A DNA stretch of 41,509 nt from a virus. The notes under the pieces were generated by a model, which saw nothing but the letters and a program-made list of their open reading frames with translations, did not search any database and was not told where the DNA came from. Positions within the stretch are counted from its first letter, which is position 1; each line of letters opens with the position of its first letter. Below, in pieces: positions 28,116-36,417 of the stretch. The position numbers were made by a program, and so were the translations under genes. Location of the stretch: the IMG/VR virus record IMGVR_UViG_3300010885_022071, positions 1 through 41,509 of that record. One strand, 5' to 3'.

Positions 28116-28566
28116 AAAAATCTCCATCTGTATACATTCCTGGGTTAACAAGAATACCAAGTTCCAAAGCGGCAGCAAACGCTGGGACAAGTACAGAAGC
28201 CGATACCTTGGTATACAACTCAGCCATTGTATGCATGTCACTTTCTAAAGAAAATTCATCATCTACTAAATCATTATCTCTAAGAATATTAGTAAGAGTC
28301 TTAGATAAAATTTCACCATTAAAAGCAGCCATCATTTCAATAAATGGTTTATAAGGAATAACCTGTAGTAAACGCTCAAGGCTTTCACGACGTTCAAACT
28401 CGTCACCTTCTGGACTTACAGGGGAAAACCCTGCTGAGTCAGCATATTTGTTGGGATTTTCAATTCCAAGATCATATAAAAACCAACGGTACAACGTAGT
28501 GGCAGGTATGTCCTGTGTCTCAACGTAGTACTCAGGCTCATTTTTTTTCCAAAACTTCCAACTCAC
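28108..28566 (-). CDS. Conserved hypothetical helical protein (152 aa)
   Basis: GTG 28566 lies in GTGA with the polymerase stop. The protein is acidic and helical (TLYRWFLYDLGIENPNKYAD ... LELGILVNPG). It sits between DNA polymerase and the RecA cluster, so a replication accessory role is possible. No motif recognised. Confidence 0.65.
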   Translation of the reverse strand: MSWKFWKKNEPEYYVETQDIPATTLYRWFLYDLGIENPNKYADSAGFSPVSPEGDEFERRESLERLLQVIPYKPFIEMMAAFNGEILSKTLTNILRDNDLVDDEFSLESDMHTMAELYTKVSASVLVPAFAAALELGILVNPGMYTDGDFYE

Positions 28567-30542
28567 TTAGCTTCACCCCACCTATCTACAACTGTAATGT
28601 CTGCTACCAAAGGTACTTTTAATAAATTAATACCTTCCATTGCTGTACGAATTGCTTCTACAGTCTCCTCAACTTTATCAATAGGAGTTAATGTAACCAA
28701 TTCGTCATGCACTGTGAGAAGAAGTTTAGCACCCTTTGGCAATAATTTGTATGCCCGAACCATAGCAAGCTTAATAATGTCAGCAGCAGAACCTTGAATG
28801 CGTGTGTTAAAGGCTTGACGTTCTGCAGCAGACCGTGAATATGGATCACGAGATACAATTTCTGGTAAGTAACGCTTACGACCCAAAATAGTAGTTACAA
28901 ATGGGGGAGTGTTAATCTTAGTAGCACCAATAACTTTAATTCTGTATGAACTAACTGCTGAAAACTCAGCACCAAATCTAGATAATAAATCACGGGCTTC
29001 AGGTACTGAACACCCAATAGACCTAGCAATTTTATCTGCGCCTACACCATATGCCATAGCAAGTACAAGAGTCTTGCCAGCCTTACGGTCTACACCCATA
29101 GTATTACCTACAGTTGTATAAATGTCGGAGCCATCAAGATAATTTTGAGTCATAATTGGGTCTTCTGACAATGAAGCAATGACACGAGGTTCAATCTGAG
29201 AGTAATCAGCAACTACGAGTTTGTATCCTTCGGGGGCAAAGAAAAGGTTTCTGATTGCCTTTCCGTGTACTGTATGAGGTGCAGGGACATTTTGAAGATT
29301 GGGGTTACGACTGCTAAAACGACCAGTCTCAGCGCCGTGTTGTACAAAGTCACAATGGATGCGACCGTTGATAAGAAGTGATTCTTTATGTTCACGTTTT
29401 TCTTTACCTCCTGTAGTTCGCACTACTTCTCCACCTAAATATGGAACTACGTAAGTGGTGCTTAATTTATTAAGATCAGAGTATGTAAGCAAGGCATCTA
29501 CCAATGGGTCTTCTAAACGGTATGCCTCAAGAGTTTCAGCAGATACTGAATAGTCTGTGTACTCGGGGTTGTTACCTTGATCTACACGTTTTTGTCCTGC
29601 TGTAGTCAACGTCTTAGCTTTAAGCCCACGACACCCTTCGGATTTAGGGCCGTACAATAGAAACTGCTTCTCTTGATTAGAGTTAATATTAAAAGGCTTA
29701 CCAGCAATAGCAAAGATGTTAGCGCGAGCTGTTTCAATGTCCTCACGCAGTTGAGCATCTAACATCTGAAGTGACTCTACGTCAATAGGTGCGCCCTCAA
29801 GTTTCATAGCGCACAATACCCCTAGCACTTCCATCTCAAGGCTCATAATTTTTTCTAACCCATTGTCTGAAATACGTGGGGCAAGTGCTTTCCACAATAG
29901 AAACGTGTATTTAGCATCAAGATATGCATACTTAGCCACTTCGGCAAAAGAATATTTTTCTACTTCTTTACCTACACCTTTGACCATCTCATAGCCAAAC
30001 TCACGCTTAAGACAAGCGTCAAGGCCACACTTATTCTTATTGCGATTGTCAGTAATAAATGATGCAATCATGGTGTCAAAATAAGGACCAGTAGGAACTT
30101 CACCACCGTAGTACTTAGCAATAGAAGTCAGATCAAAAATTAAGTTGTGACCTATAGTTAAAATGTCTGAGTTAAACATTAAAGGGCGTAAAGCCTCAAA
30201 AACTTGAGCAGGGTATAGCTGTGCAGGCGGTGTGCCAAACTTTTTAGAAGCTTTTTTCTTGTCGCGAGAATAATCACTAGGGCGAGCAGTAAGCCCAGCC
30301 TCTACACGCTTCTCGCCTTGACCTGTAAGTGGAAATATTTCTTCTAAGAAATCTCCATTAGGGTGACCCATAGGGATAACATCACAACGACCATGTGTTG
30401 CCAGAGTAATCCACAACACTTCGTTAATAGGAGTAAGTCCACGAAAGTCTCCTACGGTTTCAACGTCGTAGGCAAAAGCATCTTGCTTTAAGTAATGTGC
30501 GACCGTTTCATTCAGTTGGTCAACTGTAGTAATGATATTCAT
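28563..30542 (-). CDS. polA: Family A DNA polymerase with 3'-5' exonuclease
   Basis: Predicted 659 residues. Exonuclease motifs: AYDVETV (Exo I), GHNLIFDLTS (Exo II), YAYLDAKYT (Exo III). Polymerase motifs: A = DYSQIEPRV, B = KTLVLAMAYGVG, C = TVHDEL. The position equal to E. coli Phe762 (four after the motif B Lys) is Leu. It lacks the 5' nuclease domain, as in phage replicases. AAGGGG precedes the ATG, with a strong 15-bp hairpin just upstream. Confidence 0.95.
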   Translation of the reverse strand: MNIITTVDQLNETVAHYLKQDAFAYDVETVGDFRGLTPINEVLWITLATHGRCDVIPMGHPNGDFLEEIFPLTGQGEKRVEAGLTARPSDYSRDKKKASKKFGTPPAQLYPAQVFEALRPLMFNSDILTIGHNLIFDLTSIAKYYGGEVPTGPYFDTMIASFITDNRNKNKCGLDACLKREFGYEMVKGVGKEVEKYSFAEVAKYAYLDAKYTFLLWKALAPRISDNGLEKIMSLEMEVLGVLCAMKLEGAPIDVESLQMLDAQLREDIETARANIFAIAGKPFNINSNQEKQFLLYGPKSEGCRGLKAKTLTTAGQKRVDQGNNPEYTDYSVSAETLEAYRLEDPLVDALLTYSDLNKLSTTYVVPYLGGEVVRTTGGKEKREHKESLLINGRIHCDFVQHGAETGRFSSRNPNLQNVPAPHTVHGKAIRNLFFAPEGYKLVVADYSQIEPRVIASLSEDPIMTQNYLDGSDIYTTVGNTMGVDRKAGKTLVLAMAYGVGADKIARSIGCSVPEARDLLSRFGAEFSAVSSYRIKVIGATKINTPPFVTTILGRKRYLPEIVSRDPYSRSAAERQAFNTRIQGSAADIIKLAMVRAYKLLPKGAKLLLTVHDELVTLTPIDKVEETVEAIRTAMEGINLLKVPLVADITVVDRWGEAK

Positions 30543-30559
30543 TTCAGGCCCCTTAAAGA

Positions 30560-30600
30560 GCTACCAGCGGTGAGCAAGGGGGGTTCTCACCGCTGGTAGC
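30560..30600 (-). promoter_or_regulatory. 15-bp hairpin before the polymerase ribosome site
   Basis: GCTACCAGCGGTGAG / CTCACCGCTGGTAGC form a perfect 15-bp stem with an 11-base loop. Read leftward, CTCTTTAAGGGG follows, so it may be a partial terminator or attenuator that lowers polymerase synthesis relative to the upstream genes, or an RNase III site. Confidence 0.6.
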
Positions 30601-30612
30601 AGTCTGTGTTAT

Positions 30613-31296
30613 TTAGGAATTGCGAAGGCTTTCAGCAATTTCAAGCATCTCTGCATACGGTGTCTCACGAATAACTTCTTGAGTGTATACCTCAGTGCTT
30701 GAAGCAATTGCTTCTGCATCTTCCTGATTAATTCCCCAGTCCTCATCAAGATCACGAGTCTTAATAACGTTTAGGTGATAAGTAGTACCAGCTTTTTCGC
30801 CTGTACGACTCAACGCCCAATAGTTTTTAGTAAGTGGACCTTGCGGTGAACTGTTTGCTGCAAGCAAAGTACGGAATAACGGTGGGGTTGCAGTAAGGAT
30901 TTGACGCTGTGGTCCACCCTCTGCACTAAAGTTGACAATAGTAAACCCGCGCTTATCATCTGGCTTGTGCTGTAAAACTGTGCACAATGGGCAATCCTGA
31001 CCGCTTGGCTTTAGGCAAATGTATGATTTTTTGCCTGGCTTGTTGGTAAGGAAGTGCTGCTTGTATGTAGCAAACGGTCCGTTTTCATCAACGAACTTAA
31101 TGACCTGCAAAACTTCTGAAGCTTTGAAATCAATTGGAAACATACCCGATGGGGTAGTCATTTTTTCAGCGGCATCCCAGCCTGACTGAACTGCACCGCT
31201 GGTTGCTTGAGCAGGGCGGGCGTTTACATCGAAGTCTGCACCGAAATTATCGGCAACTGAATACTTCTCATCTTCTAACGAACGATTAACTGGCAT
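30613..31296 (-). CDS. Putative single-stranded-DNA-binding protein of actinophage type
   Basis: Predicted 227 residues. The core (EVLQVIKFVDENGPFATYKQ, then GKKSYICL, DCPLC, FTIVNF, LLAANSSPQGPL, YWALSRTG, DWGI) is a conserved actinophage family next to polA. A Cys group (CLKPSGQDCPLC) and the setting suggest a zinc-containing ssDNA-binding protein like T4 gp32 in role. The exact function is inferred from position. Confidence 0.65.
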   Translation of the reverse strand: MPVNRSLEDEKYSVADNFGADFDVNARPAQATSGAVQSGWDAAEKMTTPSGMFPIDFKASEVLQVIKFVDENGPFATYKQHFLTNKPGKKSYICLKPSGQDCPLCTVLQHKPDDKRGFTIVNFSAEGGPQRQILTATPPLFRTLLAANSSPQGPLTKNYWALSRTGEKAGTTYHLNVIKTRDLDEDWGINQEDAEAIASSTEVYTQEVIRETPYAEMLEIAESLRNS

Positions 31297-31298
31297 TG

Positions 31299-31793
31299 TT
31301 ATTTCTCTTTTTCTGTGTTATTGGCATTAATGGAATTTTCTTGCTTTTTTATTTCTTCCCACATCGTAGCAAGTTCTTGAGGAACTTGCAAGTGGTCGGA
31401 CCACTCTATTCTATCGAGTTCAAGTAGTCCATGCTGAGTGAATAACTCTACAGCAGCCTCAACCATAGCACGGCTGTATAACTTTCTCCCCTTTCGGGTA
31501 TCTCCGTTTTTATCTACCACATCGGCTAACCGATACGGAGGTGTTGGTAAATACCCTAACATACCCCAAGTTCGGACCGTAACAATAGGCCGACCTAGAG
31601 CCTGTGCTAATGCGCCAAGTGTAAACATTTCTACATCTTGACCGTTTGGCAAAGTTTTTACGTAAGGACGAGCATCCCAAGTTTTTTCAACAACAACTTT
31701 TGGTTTTTCTTCCTTAACTATTTTTCGTTTACGTTTACTGCCTGGATAATACTCATCTATAGCAGAAAACATTTCGTCAATCAAATCACTCAT
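31299..31793 (-). CDS. MerR-like winged-helix DNA-binding protein
   Basis: Predicted 164 residues. After a basic linker, FTLGALAQALGRPIVTVRTW then GYLPTPPYRL and GRKLYSRAMVEAAV is the MerR/excisionase helix-turn-helix plus wing. The rest is helical. It could regulate the replication genes or help initiation at an origin. It is closely packed with its neighbours (2-3 bases). Confidence 0.75.
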   Translation of the reverse strand: MSDLIDEMFSAIDEYYPGSKRKRKIVKEEKPKVVVEKTWDARPYVKTLPNGQDVEMFTLGALAQALGRPIVTVRTWGMLGYLPTPPYRLADVVDKNGDTRKGRKLYSRAMVEAAVELFTQHGLLELDRIEWSDHLQVPQELATMWEEIKKQENSINANNTEKEK

Positions 31794-31795
31794 GA

Positions 31796-32203
31796 TTAAC
31801 TCTTTGACATTACTAAAGCCCAGCCTATTTTTGCTGGAAACATTTTGTCAATATCTTCTTCAGTAACTGTACCTTCATAGTATGCAGCCATGATTGCTTC
31901 TTCATCAAGTACAGGAACCATAGTAACGCAGGATTCGTACAACCCTTTTTCTCTAAGTATATCTTCAGCAATACTCATGTCTAAAGATTTAGATACTTTG
32001 CGTTGTTGCATGACCCTACGAATGCCAGTAACTTCGTCATTAATTTCTATAACAATATGGCCTTGGTCATCTTCTTCACCAAGTTCTTTAATGCCATCAC
32101 GTAATTTGTTTTTAATTTCATTTTGAATAGACGTAGTGCTATCCACACGATCTTTAAGCACAGCATTCTGGCGTACTAATTCTACAATATCAGCGATTTC
32201 CAT
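31796..32203 (-). CDS. Hypothetical protein (135 aa), unknown
   Basis: Acidic protein with an N-terminal coiled-coil-like helix (EIADIVELVRQNAVLKDRVD) and a beta-like centre (GHIVIEINDEVTGIRRVM). A TATGCTA box lies 28 bases upstream of the start, within the end of the RHH gene. No family recognised. Confidence 0.65.
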   Translation of the reverse strand: MEIADIVELVRQNAVLKDRVDSTTSIQNEIKNKLRDGIKELGEEDDQGHIVIEINDEVTGIRRVMQQRKVSKSLDMSIAEDILREKGLYESCVTMVPVLDEEAIMAAYYEGTVTEEDIDKMFPAKIGWALVMSKS

Positions 32204-32224
32204 GCTGCCCCTTTCTAGGTAGTA

Positions 32225-32398
32225 TTACCCTAGCATATCCGACTGACGTTCCCGTGCATTCTTTAGATATGAGTATAAAGCATCAATGATGATGCTAGTA
32301 ACAGTGACTCCGTCAATGCGGGCTTGTTCTTGGACAGCAGTCCAGAGTTCATCATCCACTCGTAGAGTGCGTGTAGGTGTTTTAGGTGCATTAGGCAT
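32225..32398 (-). CDS. Ribbon-helix-helix regulator (57 aa)
   Basis: The product starts MPNAPKTPTRTLRVDDELW and continues TAVQEQARIDGVTVTSIIID, then ALYSYLK. A basic strand (TRTLRV), helix and second helix with V-T-x-T-S-I-I form a CopG/Arc-type RHH fold that binds DNA as a dimer. The -10 box TATAAT ends six bases upstream of the ATG and no ribosome site is present, so the mRNA is probably leaderless. It is likely to be made early and to regulate nearby promoters. Confidence 0.8.
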   Translation of the reverse strand: MPNAPKTPTRTLRVDDELWTAVQEQARIDGVTVTSIIIDALYSYLKNARERQSDMLG

Positions 32399-32404
32399 AT
32401 TTAT

Positions 32405-32435
32405 ATTATACCTGCCTGTACTGACAAATTTACAA
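32405..32435 (-). promoter_or_regulatory. Promoter of the RHH gene, predicted leaderless start
   Basis: Read leftward, a perfect TATAAT (32410-32405) stands six bases before the ATG at 32398, so the expected +1 is the A of the ATG. A -35 candidate TTGTAA sits at 19-base spacing. Leaderless mRNAs are common in actinobacteria. Confidence 0.6.
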
Positions 32436-32460
32436 GAAAACAGGTTTTAATTAAAAAGTT

Positions 32461-32524
32461 AGGTGCTCCTCAACGAGGCTTACCCATAGGGCAATCGCCC
32501 AGGTTTGCGTGTTGAGGAGCACCT
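32461..32524 (-). terminator. Large bidirectional terminator-like hairpin
   Basis: AGGTGCTCCTCAAC (32461-32474) pairs perfectly with GTTGAGGAGCACCT (32511-32524). The 36-base interior holds GGGC-AATC-GCCC. T runs flank it on both strands (TTTTAA rightward, TAACTTTTT leftward). It separates the lysis-type genes from the RHH gene. Confidence 0.7.
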
Positions 32525-32539
32525 TTTAACTTATCACAA

Positions 32540-32722
32540 TTATTCTTGGTCACGCAAGCCAATAGTTATGAGCCACATTAATAATGTTAATAAAATGGCA
32601 TATCCCACAACAGTTTTGGCTGAACCATCAAGCACACACCACGCTACAAACATGCCAAGCAATGTCCATAATTGGTTTAGTGTTTCAATAAATGCGTTAG
32701 CGAACCACTTAAGTAGTTTCAT
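32540..32722 (-). CDS. Two-segment small membrane protein, holin candidate
   Basis: Predicted 60 residues with two hydrophobic segments (about 15-31 and 37-55), short ends and a charged tail (LRDQE). It follows the PA14 gene by one-base overlap and lies in the same transcript as the NlpC/P60 gene. Small two-TM proteins beside hydrolases are often holins, but nothing more specific supports it. Confidence 0.6.
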   Translation of the reverse strand: MKLLKWFANAFIETLNQLWTLLGMFVAWCVLDGSAKTVVGYAILLTLLMWLITIGLRDQE

Positions 32723-33996
32723 TATGGTTTCCTTATCAATAGGGAGGCTGTACCAGAGATAATTTGGGTCACAATGACTGCTGGTACGGCAGCCTGCTGT
32801 GCTTTCTTACGGGTAGCAGGTGTCATATCTGCACCTACATTAGAAAGAGCCTTTAAAGCTTTTCCTGGGTTTGTAAATACCGCTGACAATAACTCGGATG
32901 GGTTTTCAAAAAGTTGAAGCGCATCTGCCACTGCAGCGGTAAGCACTACACCATTTTCCAAAGTAATTGGTTGATCTGGAGGTAGCTCACTGTAGTCAAT
33001 ACCCGAAGCCATAAGCACATCAAATGGGATGGCCTCATCAGGGGTATACTGGTTTAACAATTCAGTTACCGTAGTAGGAGGCTCAGGTGTTACGTTTTGA
33101 GTAGGTTCAAGTATTGGTGTAGGCTCTGGCTCCAAAGGTGGTTCAACACTCGCAGTCGGTTCAGGCTCTGGAGTCTGTGTCTCTACTGGCGTTGGTACAA
33201 CAATTTCAGGAGTCGGTTCTGGTGATGGTGTAAGTGTTTCTTCGGGTGTGGGTTCAGGAGTTGGTGATTCGCTTTGAATAGGTTCAGGTATTGGTGTTGG
33301 CTCTGGGTCCAAACTTGGCTCAATGCTTGGTACTGGCTCAGGCGTTGGTTCAAGTGTTGAGGTGTCTGAAGGTTCTGGGGTCGGTTCTACTGTCGGTGTG
33401 TCTGATGGTGACGGCTCTGGTGTTGGTGAGTCTGTCGGTGTGGGCGTTACTATTTCTGTGGGCTGCGGGAACGGCTCCGTAGACAACACTGTTGTAGGTA
33501 CTAATTCCCATGTGTTGTCGTGCATCCACCACAACTGAAGCCATGCGCCCCCACCATTTTCGTAGTACCACAAATCAATAGCCATAGATACGCCAGCTTT
33601 AGCGGGTATGGACTCACTAACTGAACCGCCTCCGCCCTTGTCGTACCAGTCGTTAACAAGAAGTTTTCCGTCAATAGATAAACGTGCACCGTCATCTGCT
33701 TGAGGCATAAACTCTAAGTTTGAGTCAGTTGTTGGGGTTATGTATCCTGTGTAATGGACAATAAAATCCTCTGTTAACCCACATAAAGGAGACTCATCAA
33801 AGGAATGTGTGATGTCCTCTAATATCATGCTGCAAGTAGGTTGAGCGTCTGCGGGTAACTCAGGAGCATTATTTTGCCCTAAGACATCGTACACAGACAC
33901 CAAAACTCCAGGTATAGGGCTGGTATCTGCTTGAACAACACTTAACGGAAAAACAAATGCAAATGCCAAAGCAGCAAAAATTTTAAAAGATTTCAA
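32722..33996 (-). CDS. Secreted PA14-domain protein with Pro/Thr/Glu linker
   Basis: Predicted 424 residues from TTG 33996, seven bases after GGAGAGA. Residues 1-24 are a signal peptide (KIFAALAFAFVFPLSVVQADT). A PA14 domain spans about 50-165, with YTGYITPTTDSNLEF, ADDGARLSIDGKLLVNDW and GVSMAIDLWYYENGGGAWLQ. PA14 domains usually bind glycans. About 140 residues of TPEP/PTPEPSP repeats follow, then a 110-residue C-terminal domain. It looks like a cell-surface or virion glycan-binding protein. Confidence 0.85.
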   Translation of the reverse strand: MKSFKIFAALAFAFVFPLSVVQADTSPIPGVLVSVYDVLGQNNAPELPADAQPTCSMILEDITHSFDESPLCGLTEDFIVHYTGYITPTTDSNLEFMPQADDGARLSIDGKLLVNDWYDKGGGGSVSESIPAKAGVSMAIDLWYYENGGGAWLQLWWMHDNTWELVPTTVLSTEPFPQPTEIVTPTPTDSPTPEPSPSDTPTVEPTPEPSDTSTLEPTPEPVPSIEPSLDPEPTPIPEPIQSESPTPEPTPEETLTPSPEPTPEIVVPTPVETQTPEPEPTASVEPPLEPEPTPILEPTQNVTPEPPTTVTELLNQYTPDEAIPFDVLMASGIDYSELPPDQPITLENGVVLTAAVADALQLFENPSELLSAVFTNPGKALKALSNVGADMTPATRKKAQQAAVPAVIVTQIISGTASLLIRKP

Positions 33997-34061
33997 TGCC
34001 AGTTCTCTCCTAAGGGCAATACATAAAGTTTACCCGAAGAAAGAATAATAATCTTGGCTTG

Positions 34062-34133
34062 CTCCCCGCCGTGGACTCGAACCACGAACATTTCGATTAA
34101 CAGTCGAACGCTCTGCCATTGAGCTAGCAGGGA
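34062..34133 (-). tRNA. tRNA-Asn (anticodon GUU)
   Basis: Acceptor TCCCTGC / GCGGGGA, D arm GCTC...GAGC, anticodon stem TTCGA/TCGAA with loop CTGTTAA, T arm CGTGG-TTCGAGT-CCACG. Seventy-two bases, no encoded CCA. It is the last of the three tRNAs in transcription order. Confidence 0.93.
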
Positions 34134-34137
34134 TTAG

Positions 34138-34216
34138 TGCTAGACCTTGGAATCGAACCAAGCATGCTTGCGCGACGGATTTACAGTCCGCTGCCCCACC
34201 TTAGGGCATGTCTAGC
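34138..34216 (-). tRNA. tRNA-Tyr (anticodon GUA)
   Basis: Acceptor GCTAGAC / GTCTAGC, anticodon loop CTGTAAA, a longer variable region as in class II tRNAs, T arm CTTGG-TTCGATT-CCAAG. Seventy-nine bases, no encoded CCA, four bases from tRNA-Asn. Confidence 0.93.
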
Positions 34217-34222
34217 CTTACG

Positions 34223-34294
34223 AGCCCCCTATCCGATTTGAACGGATGACATTCGCTTTACAAGAGCGACGCTCTACCACTGAGCTAAGGAGGC
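34223..34294 (-). tRNA. tRNA-Thr (anticodon UGU)
   Basis: Acceptor GCCTCCT / AGGGGGC, anticodon stem TCGCT/AGCGA with loop CTTGTAA, T arm ATCCG-TTCAAAT-CGGAT. Seventy-two bases. It begins only seven bases after the NlpC/P60 stop codon, so the tRNAs must be cut out of that transcript. Confidence 0.93.
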
Positions 34295-34301
34295 TGGTAG
34301 T

Positions 34302-34775
34302 TTAAATCCTACCATAGCGGACGTTAGACGTCCAGATACTTTCTATTCGTACACGGTGTCCGTGCTTAGGCGAATGAATAACCTTTCCATTACCTACATA
34401 AATTGCAACGTGGTAAACGTAACCATGCTTAGTAATAAAAAATACTAAGTCTCCTGGTTTTGCTTTTGAGGTAGCAACTCTTGTGGCAATACGGTATTGA
34501 CCTTGTGCGGTTGATGGCAACTTAATGCCCTGTTGGTTATATACGTATTTTGTAAATCCAGAGCAATCAAAGCATCTGGGGTTATTTCCACCCCGACAGT
34601 ACGGGGTTCCGATATATTGTTTAGCAATAGATACAGTTGATTTAACCGTAACTATTGTTTCGATTTTTGTCTGCATTTCATTAGCATTAGCCTGACCCTG
34701 GGCTGTGGGTAGCGATACAAGTAAACTTGTAAGAAGCGCCACGGCGGTGGTCAGACGTTTGGTTCTGTCTAACAT
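34302..34775 (-). CDS. Secreted NlpC/P60 peptidoglycan peptidase
   Basis: Predicted 157 residues. An N-terminal signal peptide (VALLTSLLVSLPTAQGQAN) is followed by an NlpC/P60 domain: FDCSGFTKYVY (catalytic Cys71), YHVAIYVG (His122) and a third polar residue in IHSPKHGH. It should cut peptide cross-bridges of the wall from outside the membrane, without holin help, either for lysis or for another use of the wall. It is co-transcribed with three tRNAs and the PA14 gene. Confidence 0.9.
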   Translation of the reverse strand: MLDRTKRLTTAVALLTSLLVSLPTAQGQANANEMQTKIETIVTVKSTVSIAKQYIGTPYCRGGNNPRCFDCSGFTKYVYNQQGIKLPSTAQGQYRIATRVATSKAKPGDLVFFITKHGYVYHVAIYVGNGKVIHSPKHGHRVRIESIWTSNVRYGRI

Positions 34776-34830
34776 ACACTTCTACCCTAGCATAAAAAAA
34801 AGTAGGGTTCAAATAGACAAGGTGTATTAC

Positions 34831-36417
34831 TTAAACTGAAGTTCCTTGAATAAATGACTTTAAAGAACCTAATGTAAGGTCTACTCCGCCTTTATCATCA
34901 ATGCCTTTACCATCCATAACAGCATCAGCAATGGAGTTTTTTTGTTGTAAGGCCTCGTGTTGACGTACTTCAATAGAACCTGAAACCAAAAAATCTTGGA
35001 TTACAATGGTTTCCCATGTTGATGAGGCTCTTTTGATACGCCCATTACGCTGAGTAGCAAGTCCAGACGACCAAGGCATGTCGTAATTAATAAGTAAATT
35101 GGCAGCAGGCAAGTCAACACCATAACCACCAGCGTCACTACTGATAAGAATACGCACATCAGGATTAGTGTTAAATTCAAGTTTATTATGTTCTTTAGTT
35201 TTAGCATCCAACTGCCCTGTGTAAGTACGAGAACGTTCTAGTCCTAGTCTATCTTGAATCATATCTACCATATCTACATAAGTAGCAAAAATTACTACTT
35301 TGTTGTCTGGATTGATATCTAAAAAGTCAGTAACGTAAGTAATAAGCGCTTCTAATTTAGGTGAAGACGTGACGCCATCTAGTAATCCTTCTAGCAATAG
35401 CATGTTGGCATATTGAGAACCCGAGCCTCCAAGTTGTTCATACCTTTCACCGCTTAACTTAATTAATTCTGGGTGTGAGCAAAGCATTTTAAGGCACGTT
35501 ACTTTAGACATAATTTTACCTCTTAACTCATCAGCTTGGTTTCCGCCTTGAGAGTTATATCCATAGTGAGACAATATGTTAAACGACCCACCAAACAAAG
35601 TTTGCGCATTGTCAAGCTCAAGAAGTAAATCGTCTACAATTTTTCTATATAGTTTTGCTGACTTACGATCAAAGTAAACTAGAATAGGGTCTTTATGAAT
35701 TGAGTCTGGTAGATATGGTGCTACGTCTGGGTCTTTTTGTGACTTCCTAACGGAAGCTTCTTTCATTTTCGTATGTAACGTAGGTATGTTTCTATACCTA
35801 TCAACACCGCCCCAAGTATTACGAACGATAAATGTTGAATCAAAAATATCAAAACGACCTAACACTCCTTGATCTACAAACTGCATAATTGAATACAGTT
35901 CTTCTGGTTTTCCATTTTCAATAGGTGTTCCTGTAAGAGCAAATTTATATGGCGCATTGCCAAGTCTCTTTACTTGCTTAGAACGTTTAGATTTAAAAGA
36001 TTTAATAGCGGTGGCTTCATCTAATACAACAAATCCGCGAGGTAACTTACTAACTTGTGCCCAGTCATTAACTACTTGTTCGTAGTTCATGATTATGTAA
36101 TCAACGCCAGAATTTACCCAGTCTTCCGCCTCTGCATATTGAGAAGCGCGTTGCTTAGGAGTGCCATCAATTACAAGTGCTTTAGATGTACCACCTGTAA
36201 ATTTTTCAATAGCCCCAGCCCATTGATATTTAAGACTAGATAAACATACAACAATTCCTGGTTCATCAATTTCATTTTCCCCCATTAACCGTTCTATAGC
36301 AGCAATTGTAAGAACCGTTTTGCCGAGGCCGAGATCGTATGCAACAAGCATATTTCTACGCTCGCACATACGATCTACGGCTTCAACTTGATAGGGCAGT
36401 AGAGTCCCCGTAAACAT
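34831..36417 (-). CDS. SNF2-type DEAD/DEAH helicase
   Basis: Predicted 528 residues. Motif I DLGLGKT, motif II VLDEATA (DEAT), motif III ALTGTP, motif V SSDAGGYGVDLPAANLLINY, motif VI QRNGRIKR. It is a compact SNF2 ATPase of the phage type that moves along duplex DNA and may help replication or displace proteins. Its ATG is joined with the stop of the small membrane protein gene (TAATG). Confidence 0.93.
   Translation of the reverse strand: MFTGTLLPYQVEAVDRMCERRNMLVAYDLGLGKTVLTIAAIERLMGENEIDEPGIVVCLSSLKYQWAGAIEKFTGGTSKALVIDGTPKQRASQYAEAEDWVNSGVDYIIMNYEQVVNDWAQVSKLPRGFVVLDEATAIKSFKSKRSKQVKRLGNAPYKFALTGTPIENGKPEELYSIMQFVDQGVLGRFDIFDSTFIVRNTWGGVDRYRNIPTLHTKMKEASVRKSQKDPDVAPYLPDSIHKDPILVYFDRKSAKLYRKIVDDLLLELDNAQTLFGGSFNILSHYGYNSQGGNQADELRGKIMSKVTCLKMLCSHPELIKLSGERYEQLGGSGSQYANMLLLEGLLDGVTSSPKLEALITYVTDFLDINPDNKVVIFATYVDMVDMIQDRLGLERSRTYTGQLDAKTKEHNKLEFNTNPDVRILISSDAGGYGVDLPAANLLINYDMPWSSGLATQRNGRIKRASSTWETIVIQDFLVSGSIEVRQHEALQQKNSIADAVMDGKGIDDKGGVDLTLGSLKSFIQGTSV

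Noticed and set aside
33291-33538. Rightward Gly/Ser/Val frames opposite the Pro/Thr linker of the PA14 gene
   Set aside because: They are antisense shadows of the TPEP repeats, without ribosome sites.
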